Part shown: positions 10,771 through 22,089 of the stretch, in pieces
How positions within the stretch are numbered: the first letter of the stretch is position 1
Layout of the letters: each line of letters opens with the position of its first letter
Assembly: GCA_025617745.1 (NCBI GenBank)
Contig: CM046861.1
Span: 17,395,563-17,459,562, forward strand
Direction: 5' to 3'
DNA: 64,000 bases
From: Heliocidaris erythrogramma
Taxonomy: Eukaryota > Echinodermata > Echinoidea > Camarodonta > Echinometridae
The notes under the pieces: generated by a model
What the model was told of the DNA's origin: nothing
The model's database searches: none
What the model saw: the letters and a program-made list of their open reading frames with translations, nothing else
Position numbers and translations under genes: made by a program

Positions 10771-11282
10771 CTGTGGAACAATCAATTAAAAGACAGCTTT
10801 TAGGTTTGGATGGAAACGAACGCACGGAGTTAAAAAAGGGGGAATTTAAAGGGCATCCTACATCTCTTCTTAAGCACGTTCCTTTAACCCTTTCGAGACA
10901 AATGACCACACTTTGTGGTTTGGCTCAATAATTTTTTGTATTCAGAGCCCTAAAAAATATACCAGATACATGAGTAGAAAGAACAAAAAATTCTGCTCTC
11001 ACTGTGTCCTTTTTTTTTCCTTTGATACCAGGAATTTTGAAACGAGAATAAGCTTTGAAATCCTTAACTTGGCAACACATTGAGAGGTTCAAAATTATTG
11101 TTTTTTCATCAAAATTGGCAATTTGTCACCTTTTCGAAATATTTCTAACCATGTATATTTTTTCAAAGACATTACACCTTATTAGAACATTGTAGCACTA
11201 AAAGAAAAATATTATTGTTGCCAATTTGAAGAACAAAATGTGATCATTTTAGCCCTTAATAAAGGCGGTCAGTCGCCGGTTT

Positions 11283-12856
11283 CAGTGGGGGAAAATCTGT
11301 GTTTGCTGATGCTGAAAAATAGTTCTTGCGCATACGAAATTAGGTCTAGTCGAAAGTATATTGAGGATCAGCGAAAATTACTTCTCCTCGGCAAAAATCC
11401 GCATAGATATCGCTGTGATATAAGTTGTACCAAAGAGTTTAAACACGAAGAGTGCTCAGTGCCGAAATAAAGCACGCGTATATATTGTGGTACATGTCGA
11501 TCATATCGGCCCGGAGGGAAAGGTTATAGTCTTAATTGATAGCGCTTTTGCCTTTTGGTAAAGCCGTAACTAAAGGGCATAATCTTGATATTGTCCCTTC
11601 AAATACAAACTTATGTCCCAAAAAAGATAGGAATCAATTCTAACTGCACCAGGGAGGAGAGGGAGAGAGTTGGGAGGGGGCACTCGGACTAGATGTTTGT
11701 ATTTTTGTTAAAGTTATTTGCTATGAAATTTCTATTAATATTTATGTGATGATGGGGGGGGGGTCCAAAAATGTTCCCTGATATTAAGCTCTATATGAGC
11801 AAACACTGCGATATCTGACGGGAATGTCGAGAAAAGTTATTTAAAAATAATAATGTGCTATCTTTATTTTTCTATTAAATCAGAATATTTCATTTGTTTT
11901 GATTGATGGAAATTAAAGGGGTTACAGACCTGCAATGTAGTTATATTAGCCTTATGTACGCGTGCCCCTATGTGCCAGCCAAAACCAAATCTGACATACC
12001 TTGGTTACACATCGAATGAAAGGAAATGTGTACCCCCCCCCCCCCCCCCCATGCACAGAAAGAATCTGAAAACTGATCTTTTTTTCCTTGCTTGTCCTAA
12101 AATTAAAAATAGAATGCATCTGATGATTTTTTTTTTTGTTCGTCAGGCGTGAGCCTCCCCCCCCCCCCCCCTCTCCCTGCATTCTTGGCTACGCCACCAA
12201 TATAACCAACTTACGGTAAGTTATTTGTAATATCCTGCTGTAGAAATGTGAGACGACAGGCGAAGAAAACAGTATAGGGGCTTGCTTCGAAGCCATCACC
12301 AACGCAATAGGGCCTTTACCGATTGTACGAAAAGGAGGATGGTCTCCGTGTTTTGAATTGAATTAACTAGTAACCAACAATATAGCAGCTGATGATATAA
12401 TTTATTTACCAGTCCTATTCTGTCTTTGTATTTGTATTCTGTCATTACTTTTGCCCAGCTCTCTTTGTCTCTCTCTCCTCCCCCCTCTCATTTTTCTCAT
12501 ACTCTTTTTTCTCTCTTACAACCGATCTGTAAAAAATGACTCCCATGGAATTGAGGAAAAAATAATGATCTCTTTTTTTTCTTATTTGTGTTTTTATTGG
12601 GAAATGAACAGAAATCACAACAATCACAAAAAGTGATTTACATGATTAAAAACAAAATCACTGAGCACTGAGCAAAGCCCCCTTAAACCCAACTTGGCAT
12701 ATACGGGCTCTTGCCTAAATTGTGAAAAAACCCAGATCGAGCACCAAATTTAGTTTGGAAGCCCAAGAGGCTAACAATGTCGTTCTATTAACCCTCCGAG
12801 AAAAACGTGTAAAAAGGCCCACCCCGCAAGACTGAAGTGACAGTCCGGGCATGGAT
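11283..12856. other. Non-coding stretch with C-runs, no gene recognised
   Basis: An open frame at 11240-11470 (plus) ends at TAA and has no recognised domain. Between about 12030 and 12190 two C-runs flank a segment containing TTGTTCGTCAGGCGTGAGCC and ending near GGCTACGCCACC, typical of the edge of a small DNA transposon. Confidence 0.35.
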
Positions 12857-13100
12857 CAGTGGCGGATTTAGGAGGCTTTTAAATAAAATTGTATCCCCCT
12901 TTTAAAACTGAAAACTTTTTTTTGCTTGTCAGAGAATTATGGAGGAAAACTGGACTCATAAAATCTGATACCCTACACCCCTCCACTGAGCGACTTTCGG
13001 AGGGCTGGCGAAAAATCCCCCAACTGACAGTTTGAGAGCTGGCGAGAAGGAAAAATACAAATCTCCTTTCCCTGCATTAATTTTGTGCCCCCACCCTTTT
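12857..13100. mobile_element. Fragment of a small non-autonomous DNA transposon family
   Basis: It begins CAGTGGCGGATTTAGGAGG and contains TTTGCTTGTCAGAGAATTATGGAGG, shared with the element at 40029-40367. The right end was not found. CAGTGGCGGA-type ends are common in hAT-like MITEs; assignment is by resemblance only. Confidence 0.4.
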
Positions 13101-13163
13101 ACTACATCCCGCATAGAATGTCAGTGTTAGACTCATATCCATAACAGGGTTCAGAAGCCCCCC

Positions 13164-13195
<32 letters not shown>

Positions 13196-13712
13196 ACTCG
13201 GGGCTGTCGGTACCAAAGACAAGCAAACGACGAACAGCAAGCAAAAAACATTGATAAGCCAAGTTTTGGCAAACTGACATATCATCGGCAACGCCACCAC
13301 CTCGATCGGGATCGCAGAGGGGTAGACCAAGCCTAGATAGTGCTAGACACCATCATGTCCATGCACCTATTCCGCTCAGCTATTCCATGCTGCTTGCATG
13401 AACATCAGCCATTAGGCTATAGGCGTAATGCGGTGATAGAAGATTGATTATACGAATTTATGAATTTAACACATTGAATTTTGCCTCTGGTACATTAGAA
13501 ATATAATAGTGAACTGGAATTTAGTTAGATTTTCTTCTAACCGGCTAGGCTGGGTTTGCTTTCGGGCGGACGTACGTCTGCTACATGGTCGTCTGCTAGT
13601 GCACGATCTCATTGGATGTCGTCACTCACGTGATCGGTACACGCCCACATTAGGTCATCGATAACAAATATTGGAATGCACGTGTAGTATGGCAAATTAT
13701 TTTTTTTGGTCG
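13101..13712. other. Non-coding stretch with C-run and CA repeat
   Basis: A C-run followed by an ACAC run sits at about 13160-13195. The remainder has no recognised feature. Confidence 0.4.
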
Positions 13713-14860
13713 AAAGCATGCATATTCCCGGGGATTTGTGCGGGGTTTATTGGACTCATCGAGCCTCAATTATACCCTTCCAGAGCTTTAAATTTCATGT
13801 AAATCACATTTTCCCTAATTTCAAATAAATACTAGGGGAATTAAAATCATTTCAAAACCCCTGTTTTCATGTGTTAACCAATGGGAGCTGGAAGGCCAAA
13901 AGCATGCATATTCCCGGGGATTTATGGGGGGTTTATTGGACTCATCGAGCTTCAATTATACCCTTTCAGAGCTTTAAATTTCATGTAAATCACATTTTTC
14001 ATAATTTAAAATAAATAAAGGGGAATTAAAATCATTTCAAAACCCCTGTTTTCATGTGTTAACCTATGGGAGCTGGAAGGCCAAAAGCATGCATATTCCC
14101 GGGGATTTATGGGGGGTTTACTGGACTCATCAAGCCTTCATTATACCTTATCAGAGCTTTAAATTTCATGTAAATCACATTTTTTACATTTTCAAAGAAA
14201 AACAAAGGGAATTATAATCACCCTAAAATTCCTTGTTTTTGCGTGTTAACCTATGGCAGGCTAGACGTTTTTGGTCAAAAGCATGCATATTCCCGGGGAT
14301 TTATGGGGGGTTTACTGGACTCATCAAGCCTTAATTATACCTTTTCAGAGCTTTAAATTTCATGTAAATCACGTTTTTTATATTTTCAAATAAAAATTAT
14401 GGGAATTATAATCATCCTAAAATTCCTTGTTTTCGCGTGTAAACCTATGGCAGGAGAGACTTTTTGGGGGTAAAAAGCATGCATATTCCCGGGGATTTAT
14501 GCGGGGTCTATTTAACTAATTGAGTCTTAATTATACATGTTCAAAGTTTTAAATTTTATTCAAGGCACATTTTTCAAAATTTTGATTTAATTCTGCGGGA
14601 ATTATAATCATTCAAAAATTCCCGTTTTTGCGTGTTAACCTATGGGAGATGGAAGGCCAAAAGCATGCATATTCCCGGGGATTTATGCGGGGTCCCTTGC
14701 ACCTTTTGAGCCTTCATTAAGCCTTTTCAGAGTCTCAAATTACAGTCATGTAAGCCACATTTGCACTAAATTCAAGGTAATACTAGAGGAACTATAATCA
14801 TTTTTTAAATCCATGTTTTCACGTGTTAACCCTATGGCAGATGACTCTGTCAAAAAACAG
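13713..14860. repeat. Tandem satellite, about six units of 185-196 bp
   Basis: Units begin at about 13713, 13898, 14084, 14278, 14474 and 14659, with a degenerate seventh start near 14850. Each opens with AAAGCATGCATATTCCCGGG followed by GATTT, then a variable AT-rich part with TTTAAATTTCATGTAAATC and a GTGTTAACCTATGG end. The opening core is the best-conserved part. The array ends about 350 bp from the Gypsy LTR. Function unknown. Confidence 0.9.
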
Positions 14861-15216
14861 GCATGATCCAAGGAATTCATAGCGGCATTTATTGACAAAA
14901 AAGGTTCAAGAAATGTTTTTTTAACTATCCATCCTTTTTCTCGTGCAAAAATCAGACTTGAAAAAGATAGAGTAAGATATGAAATATCAAGAAAAAGTGA
15001 GACATCTTTTCACGTGTTATACCTATGGAGAACGCATTTTTCCGAATCTGTTTTTAACACAGAAAATTATGCCTCCAAAATGTACTACGGAAGTAGGTCA
15101 GAGTAATCTGTCTTGATACTATTTAAAGTCTTTGGTTGTACTGAATAGTGAACGAATACATGTTTTGCGCTATGTGTATCCTGCAATCTGCTGTCTGACG
15201 CCGTACCATTATAGAA
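14861..15216. other. Spacer between satellite and Gypsy element
   Basis: Contains a decayed satellite-like stretch (to about 15060) and unannotated sequence up to the LTR. Confidence 0.4.
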
Positions 15217-15494
15217 TGTAACGACGCGGGGAAAATAATGCAGATTCCAGGCTTGCAGCTTGAAGTGAAGTCTCTTTTATTCCACAGAAAAAGAACAGCC
15301 TCAGTCTACTTCTATACGGAGCTTCACGTCTCCACAACCATCAGGATAGGTAGAGAATACCAGAGACCCTACTCTCAACAGTTAGACCAAAGATCAGAAT
15401 TTGACCTTCAAGTCTATCTCTCGAAACAACAGTCAATGTAGAGTATGAGATTCTATACATCTGCTATTTTCAAATCATCTCTAATTCCAACACA
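15217..15494 (-). repeat. Gypsy 3' LTR (complete, 278 bp)
   Basis: On the minus strand it begins TGTGTTGGAATTAGAG and ends CGTTACA, giving canonical TG...CA ends. Positions 15217-15447 match the 5' LTR at 28815-29046 with very few differences, suggesting a fairly recent insertion. The outer flank is AGAA (15213-15216). Confidence 0.85.
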
Positions 15495-15516
15495 TCCCCA
15501 AAACTCTCCTCTACTC
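15495..15516 (-). other. Gypsy polypurine tract
   Basis: Immediately upstream of the 3' LTR on the minus strand lies GAGTAGAGGAGAGTTTTGGG followed by GA, then the TGTG start of the LTR. Its position and purine content fit the plus-strand primer of an LTR retrotransposon and fix the LTR boundary. Confidence 0.8.
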
Positions 15517-15973
15517 TAAAACACAACTTGTATCCTTAAAAATATCCATCAGCTTATTCCCCGCTTTTGTCAATGTCTTAACATTGCAAAAGTATCTTCC
15601 TTACACTACAACCAAGAATCACAAAACACAACACTGAATAAATTCTCCACACCAATGGTGGTGTATCACCTTTGAATCTAATCTTACATCTACAGCAACT
15701 TAAATCATCATAACCAATGAATGTCAGGCAGCATATAAATTTCAAAAGGCTAAATATCCTGTCTGGTTGTTCATTGAAAAAAAATAATAGGATATAATTC
15801 TGCATAGTCATAAAACGAGCATAACACCATCATGCAGAGATCTCTAAAAAGTGCTTTGCAAATGCTCAGTGAAATTTGTGATGCGCACAGTAGTCAGTCA
15901 CATGCCCAAGTCTATGGGGGTTTCCGAACGGTTGATGCCGGAGCATGGAAGGGATTATGATGTGTCCCTTTCG
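15517..15973 (-). other. Gypsy 3' untranslated region
   Basis: Sequence between the end of the pol remnant and the polypurine tract. An open frame at 15578-15811 has hydrophobic residues but no recognised domain and is not claimed as an envelope gene. Confidence 0.5.
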
Positions 15974-16434
15974 TCATCCTTTGAGATCTTCTAAGCGTGA
16001 CCGGCTGATCATTGTGGTCACCACTGTCATCTGTTCTTGTAAAATTATCCAGTAGGGAGGAGGTTCTTCTTCATCTTCACTGTCAGACTCAGTAAAGAAG
16101 TTGTCTTCGTATTTTCCTTCAGGCTCTTGGAGTACTACATCATCCACACTCAAGAGGTCTGGTAGCTCCCTTTCACGTGGATCCAGGATGAGCAACTTCC
16201 TATTGACCTTCTTTTCTGGACCTCCCAGGAGGGGACGGATAGTGTACACATCTTGAGCTTCATTGATTGCTGACACTACATAGGGTATGTGCCGTCATAT
16301 GCACATCGCTTGTGTAACACCCGATCACCCACTTCGAATGAGGCACTCATGGGCAGGGCATCGTGTCTCTGCCTCTGCTTGTTCTGCGACATAGTCTTCA
16401 TTCCAATTTGTGTCAACAATGGAGAAAAGTTGAT
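15974..16434 (-). pseudogene. Gypsy integrase C-terminal region, frameshifted
   Basis: After the integrase frame stops at 16435 the coding signal continues in other frames. A VGDRVLHKR-type block typical of the end of Gypsy integrases appears at about 16330-16360, followed by the frame 16276-15974 (QDVYTIRPLLGGPEKKVNRK, then an acidic ESDSEDEEEPPPY tail). At least two frame breaks separate these pieces. Confidence 0.7.
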
Positions 16435-17474
16435 CTAGCGGTGTGTACGGTTCCCTTCCAAACATGAGGCGGTACGGTGATAGACCTGTGACACAATGGG
16501 GGTGCAGTTATAGAGAAACACCAGCTGACTAATCAAGTCTGGCCAGTTCCTTCTGTCAGCTGGGGAAAGAGACCTTATCATGGCACACAAGGTTCTGTTA
16601 AATCTCTCTGTCTGGCCATTCCCTTGGGGATGATAAGGGCTGGTTCGAGACTTGTGGATTCCATACATGCGACAGAGCTCTCGTATCAATGCACTCTCAA
16701 AGTTCTTGCCCTGGTCTGAATGAATCCTAAGCGGAGTGCCATAGCGGGTAAACCATGCCTCATGTAGGACACGTGCAACAACAGGGGCAGTCTGGTTCCG
16801 ACAAGGGATGGCCTGGGCAAACTTGAAGAAGCAGTCAGTCATTACCAAGACATCCTCGAAGCCTCCTTTCCCTTTGTCTAGCTTCAGAAAGTCGATTGCT
16901 AACAATTCCATTGGTCTGAAGGCTACAAGGTGTCTCCTGGCCGTACGTACCGTTGGGGTGGGAGCCTTAGCCACCTTGCAGGTGAAACATCTTTTCACGT
17001 AGGACTTTACATCCTGGCATAGAGATGGCCAGAAACATTTTAACTTGAGGATACCGGTTGTTCGATTTACACCCTGGTGTCCCCATTCATCATGTGCAAG
17101 ATGCACAATCTTCTCCCGAAGACAGCCTGGAATCAGGAGCTGGCGACGAGGTCCCATCTCAGAATCTGTCACTTGTCGATATAACACCCCTTGGCGTTCC
17201 ACTAGCTTTGGAAACTGCTTGAGCCATGCCTTTGTCTCTGATGGAGCAAATGTGATCTCATATCCTGGTTTCCAACCTGTACTCCAGCACATCCACACTG
17301 TCCCGAGGCTCTCATCTTCACGTTGCATCTGAGCTAACTGTGCATGAGTGTACGAAGGGAACACGGCTGGATGTGGAGCCTTGTCTTCATGGATCTGTTG
17401 GACACTTGCTATCCTGCAACGATGCCGGCAGGACACTAGTATCTGTGACAATGCCAATAACAGCCTTTATCTCA
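16435..17474 (-). pseudogene. Gypsy integrase (core domain mostly open)
   Basis: A minus-strand open frame of about 340 codons with the HHCC zinc-binding region (HDEWGHQG ... CFTC) and the DDE core: LLAIDFLKLD, HSDQGKNFES and PYHPQGNGQTERFNRTL supply the three acidic residues. It would insert the element cDNA into the genome. The frame can be followed upstream to about 17474 (DYNEIKAVIGIVTD), where the foldback element begins, so the coding region is severed from RNase H. Confidence 0.85.
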
Positions 17475-17504
17475 TTATAGTCTATGGGCCAACGTAGACC
17501 CCCC

Positions 17505-19620
17505 TCCCCCCCCCCCCCCTTAGGCACATTTTTTGTGATGTTTTCCTGGTAGCTAGGACCCTAGGCTATCAGAATCTGCCTGTTTGCCAAAGAGTTAGTG
17601 GTGGGTGTGGCCACCAGGGCCGTTACCATGGCAACGCATCAAGGAAATATAGGAATTTACTAAAATACCTAATATTTCTAATTCAGAAATTTGAAAAATG
17701 ACTGGTAAGCATCTAAATATATGTATTTTGAGTTTCCTGATTGATTGAAACCAAAATCTAGGTCATTTGATGTCACGGTCATGTCAAAAAATGGCCGTTA
17801 CTATGGAAACGGTAACATAAAAAGTTTATATTTTGGAAAAATATCTAAACTTATCAGTATAAAATAGACAGAGAGGTGTCTACACAATCTTAGATTATAT
17901 TTTTCTGTTAGCTAGGACCCTCAGCTCTCATAATCTGCCTGTTTTCCATAGAGTTCATGGTGGGCGTGGCCACTAGGGCCGTTACCATGGCAACACATAA
18001 CGAAATACTGGAATTTAGAAAATACTGTATATTTGTCATTTAACAGCATAAAATATATGGTAAGGCCTCTAATATATGTATTTCAACCTGCCCCACTGAC
18101 TCCAACTACAATCTGAGCCATTTGAAGTCATGGGCGTGTAAAAAAGGGCCGTTGCTATGGAAACGGTCCCACAAAATGCTTATATTTGTGTAAAATATCT
18201 ATGATTTATCAATACAAAATAGAAAACAACTGTCTGCACAATCTTAAATCATGTTTTTCTGTTAGCTAGGACCCTCAGCTCTCATAATCTGCCTGTTTTC
18301 CATAGAGTTCATGGTGGGCGTGGCCGCTAGGGCCGTTACCATGGTAACATAACGAAATACTGGAATTTAGAAAATACCGTATATTTGTCATTTAGCAGCA
18401 TGAAATATACATGGTAAGGACTCTAATATATGTATTTTAATCTGCCCCACTGATTCCAACCACAATCTGAGTCATTTGAAGTCATGGGCGTGTATAAAAG
18501 GGCCGTTGCTATGGAAACGGTCCCACAAAATGCTGCTATTTGTGGAAAATATCTATGATTTATCAATACAAAAAAGAAAACAACTGTCTGCACAATCTTA
18601 AATCATGTTTTTCTGTTAGGTAGGACCCTCAGCTCTCATATTCTTCCTATTTTACATAAAGTTGGTCGTGGGCGTGACCACTAGGGTTGTTACCATGGTA
18701 ACACACCAATGAATTGAATTTTAGAAAATACTATATATCTGTAATTCAACATCACAAAAACAAATTGTAACCATCTAACTATATGTATTTTGGGGTGCCC
18801 GTTTGATTGCAAGTAGAATCAGAGACATTGGAAGGCACCGTCATGTCAAAACATGGCTGTTGCTATAGAAACAGTATGATAAAAATTGAATATTTCTGTA
18901 ACTAATCAACACAAAACAAAGAACAAGTGTATGTACACCCTAAAATGGTGTTTATCTGTCACCTAAATCTGAGTCATTGGAAGTCACCGTCATGTCAAAA
19001 CATGGTTGTTGCTATAGAAATGTTATGGTGGATTTATAAATAGTAGTGAAAAAATATGTAACTATCCAATGCACTTTAAAGTAAGGGTCTCCACAACCTG
19101 AAATGATGTTTTTTCCCCCTGTACGTTAGCTAGGACCCTGGATATCATATCCTCCCGGACTGCCACAAAGGTGGATACTGGGCGACCACTAGGGCTGTTA
19201 CCATGGTAATAAGATAGGAAATAACATATATGTGTAATTCAACAATGTGAAAATATTTAGTAGGCATTACATCTATTTCAAGCAGCTCTTTTGAGTGCAA
19301 TTTTTTTTGGTGCTTTCAAGGTCACAGTCAGGTACACGATTATAATTCTTATTATCCATTTGGTCTCAAACTGACGCCGATGGTGGGTGTGAGCACCAGC
19401 CCCATTACTATGGCAACGCACCATCAAAATATTGGAAATTGTTTGAAAATTACATATATATATTCTGTTTCAACAATAGAAAACACAAAATATTGGTCTT
19501 GATATATCATAAACTGCCAGAGTTATTACAGTCATAATCCAAATCACTTAAGGCCATAGTAATGTCAAAACAGGGTTGTTGTCATGCTAGTATTAATATG
19601 AAAACTGAGCAATTAAAAAA
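17505..19620 (+). repeat. Foldback left arm: tandem units with X-box-like palindromes
   Basis: About six units, each with a TAGCTAGGACCCT block, then GGGCCGTTACCATGGTAAC or a variant, then GTTGCTATGGAAAC or a variant. Palindromic cores are near 17619, 17983, 18338, 18690 and 19196; second sites near 17802, 18153, 18507, 18861 and 19009. Units diverge toward the centre of the element. Both site types fit the RFX-factor X-box consensus (GTTRCC-AT-GGYAAC family). Confidence 0.85.
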
Positions 19621-21861
19621 AAAAAGGTGACAGATTTTTGTTATTACATAGCAGCAATTATGTTGCAAAGACATTTTTTAATTGTTCGCGTGTTCGGATA
19701 GCTCCGGGCAAGATGTGGGTGTCCATGTGGGGGACCGTTGCAGTAACAACAGCTGATCCTAACTGGTTAGCTGTACTTGAGTAGTTATGCTTCCACCTCT
19801 ATGCCTTGGCGTTGGGAGGGAGGCAATGGAGGCTTAATAGATGGATTCACCTCAGTCACAGAACCTAATATATTCATAAGATGATAAACTTGTCGGTCTG
19901 TAGCTAAACCTGTCTACTTGAAATAAATCTGAGAGGATTGGAATAGAATTTAGCATATTTTCCCCTAATCCTACCCATAAGAAATCTGCATGTTCATTAA
20001 GGATTAACAGCATGGCCAAGGTGGTCTAGGATTTGGACTTCATCAGAAACAGGGCCAAAGAATTGAATTTTTGGGTGCTTCATCATAGATCAAGTCCAGG
20101 ATTAAAGTGTTGATACCTGCCTGGAGTTTTTTATATTTGCTAGAAGGTATTCAAAAGTGTCACTGAGAAGGCCTGTGGTGCAATTGCAGCTCAGCATTCT
20201 CATGACTTGCATGATAGGGGTACATGTATATTAGCCATGGACTTGATGTGTTGGGGACCATAAGACCTATAGGTTTACATATTGGTTGCCCTTTACAGGT
20301 AAGCTGCAGTTCTTTTGGCTTTAGAGGAGATATGACCAATAGTTTGTGAGATTGTTCCTCTAATACTATCTTGCCTTAAGCATGGTTGGATAAAGGATGG
20401 GGTATATTTTTTGCAGAGTTTAGTGGCTAAGTCCATAATATTGGGAAATTAGTGAACACCAGCGGGTTTGTCTATCTATCTTTTACAGCAGCCTTACTTG
20501 AACTGAGTATTCTCTTATTAAAACTTTGTTGACTTTCTTACAAGTCTGATATGGTGAGGCACTCTTATCTGGCTTGAATCACATGCTAAGAAGGTCATGG
20601 TGAGGAGATTATCCAACCCTCCCCTGGTTTGGTTTGGCAGAATAAAGTCAGAACTCAGGATGGAGATATAGGTGTCATCTATACCTCCACCATTATGTTA
20701 GAAGAGAATACATTTTTGCAATACTTGAGTAATGTCTCTATGGTTAGGATGAAGATGGGTGAATCCTCACTTCAAATTTACTTAGTATAGTTTGGTATGT
20801 AATTCTGAAGTCTGTCAATGCCTTATTGTATCTGTTCTTCATGATAACTCTGATTGATGGGTAATCCTCAACCTCATCCAAAGTAGTGGGTGTTGCTGCA
20901 AGAGGAATTCTGCTCTATCCCAAGGATGCTCTCTAACTTCTGATTCCTAATGACATCCATTTATAGAACTCCTTGAAGGGGCAAAGTGGAATACAAGTAG
21001 CTCTCACTCATGTCAACTGGGTGTGGACACTTATGTACCTCAGTTATCATTTCACAGATGACCGTGAACTCAAAACCGACACATTAATTGCAGTTAGCAG
21101 TACAGTCAGAAATTAACTTTATAAAAATATATCATCACTAACATTATCTTTCGTGTTGTGAAATCATAGAAATATGCCACTATTTTCTAAATATAGATTT
21201 CTCGATCATAATCTGCCTTAGCAGCGACAATATTTGGATATGATCATTGGGAATAAATGATTAACATTTTCAATGCAATCATTCAGGCTGCTTGCAATGG
21301 AGATATATAGCATGTCTATACTGTTATATTGTTTTAAAATAATGTTAAACTAAAGCAATGCCACTTTCTGAAATACCAATATTTTAAAGATATGCTTTTG
21401 GTGCTCACAGCCACAGTACAACACCTACCAAGTGGTCAAAGTTAATACTGTAATGCGACAACACAGTAGATGAGAGTATCTCTAAGTACAGTGGTACCTT
21501 TTCAATATGAATTGGCTTATAAATACAATGAATTTTCAGAAGCCTTGCATATCTATTTGAACATTTGCATCTTCGTTTGTCATAGCAAGTGTCCTACCAG
21601 GCATGATCTTGATTGATGAGGCCTTGATCTGGATTTGAACCAATAGGACAGTTGCACTTGTTTATAATTCATTATTTAGATACATAAATATCCCTTTCTT
21701 AAAAATCAATATTAGCTTTCTTATCATTCTTTTCCCTTAGCAACGGCATATTTTTATATGACTGACCTAAACTAATCCGGCTTTTGATTGCAATTAAAGG
21801 CGCAGCTTCAATTGTGTATAATTAGATGCCTACATTGTACTTCGTTACATTACAAATACAT
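19621..21861. other. Foldback centre, no gene recognised
   Basis: About 2.2 kb of unique sequence between the inverted arms. No open frame with a recognisable domain and no transposase motif was seen. Confidence 0.5.
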
Positions 21862-22085
21862 GGTGGAAGCACTGTGGTATATTGGTGAAAGCCTTTCACT
21901 CTCATACGAGAGCTCTTGGATTCGATCCTTGATCGGTGCTTACATCCCTGGGCAAGATGTTTTGCCCACATTTGTTTTGCTTGACCCAGATGTATGAAAT
22001 GTGTACAAGGCAATGATAGTTGCAGGGCAGTAATATTACTGATGTGGTTATCCTGGGTAAGTAAGATACATTTATTATTATCTAT
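21862..22085 (+). mobile_element. tRNA-derived SINE inside the foldback centre
   Basis: Box A-like TGGTATATTGGTGAAAGC and box B GGATTCGATCC lie 40-50 bp apart in a tRNA-like head starting GAAGCACTGTGG. A body with GGGCAAGATGTTTTGCCC follows, ending near an ATTATTAT stretch at about 22074-22085. Confidence 0.65.
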
Positions 22086-22089
22086 TATT

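Larger units (their letters stand above)
8620..11086. repeat. Tandem triplication of a stalk-exon unit (831, 817, 819 bp)
   Basis: Three head-to-tail units start at about 8620, 9451 and 10268, each beginning TTTGGTCGATACTTCCC and ending near TTGAGAG. The gene A region has a single unit (61680-62512). At the unit joins the end (GAGAG|GTT) and the start (GTT|TGGTCG) share GTT, so a microhomology-type tandem duplication is likely. Each unit has a C-run followed by an A-run and one 57-bp coding exon. The third unit lacks some bases near 11011. Confidence 0.9.
3171..11262. repeat. Paralogous copy 1 of the inter-gene region (gene B/C junction)
   Basis: This interval is collinear and nearly identical to 48366-63709. 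Homology starts at TAACCTCTTTTGTAACC in both. It contains the signal-peptide exon of one gene, a dead WSC exon, the TM/tail exon and the stalk exon(s) of the next gene, in the same order and strand. It is about 8 kb here against 15.3 kb in the other copy because that copy has gained a LINE and two inverted-repeat elements. Homology stops at about 11262 and resumes at 34797. This is the signature of tandem gene duplication. Confidence 0.9.

Noticed and set aside
13713-14860. CRISPR-like array
   Set aside because: The repeated unit is about 186 bp with drift along its length and no unique spacers; it is a eukaryotic satellite.
15578-15811. Possible envelope-like gene downstream of Gypsy pol
   Set aside because: Only 77 codons, no cleavage site, signal peptide or fusion-peptide pattern; treated as 3' untranslated sequence.
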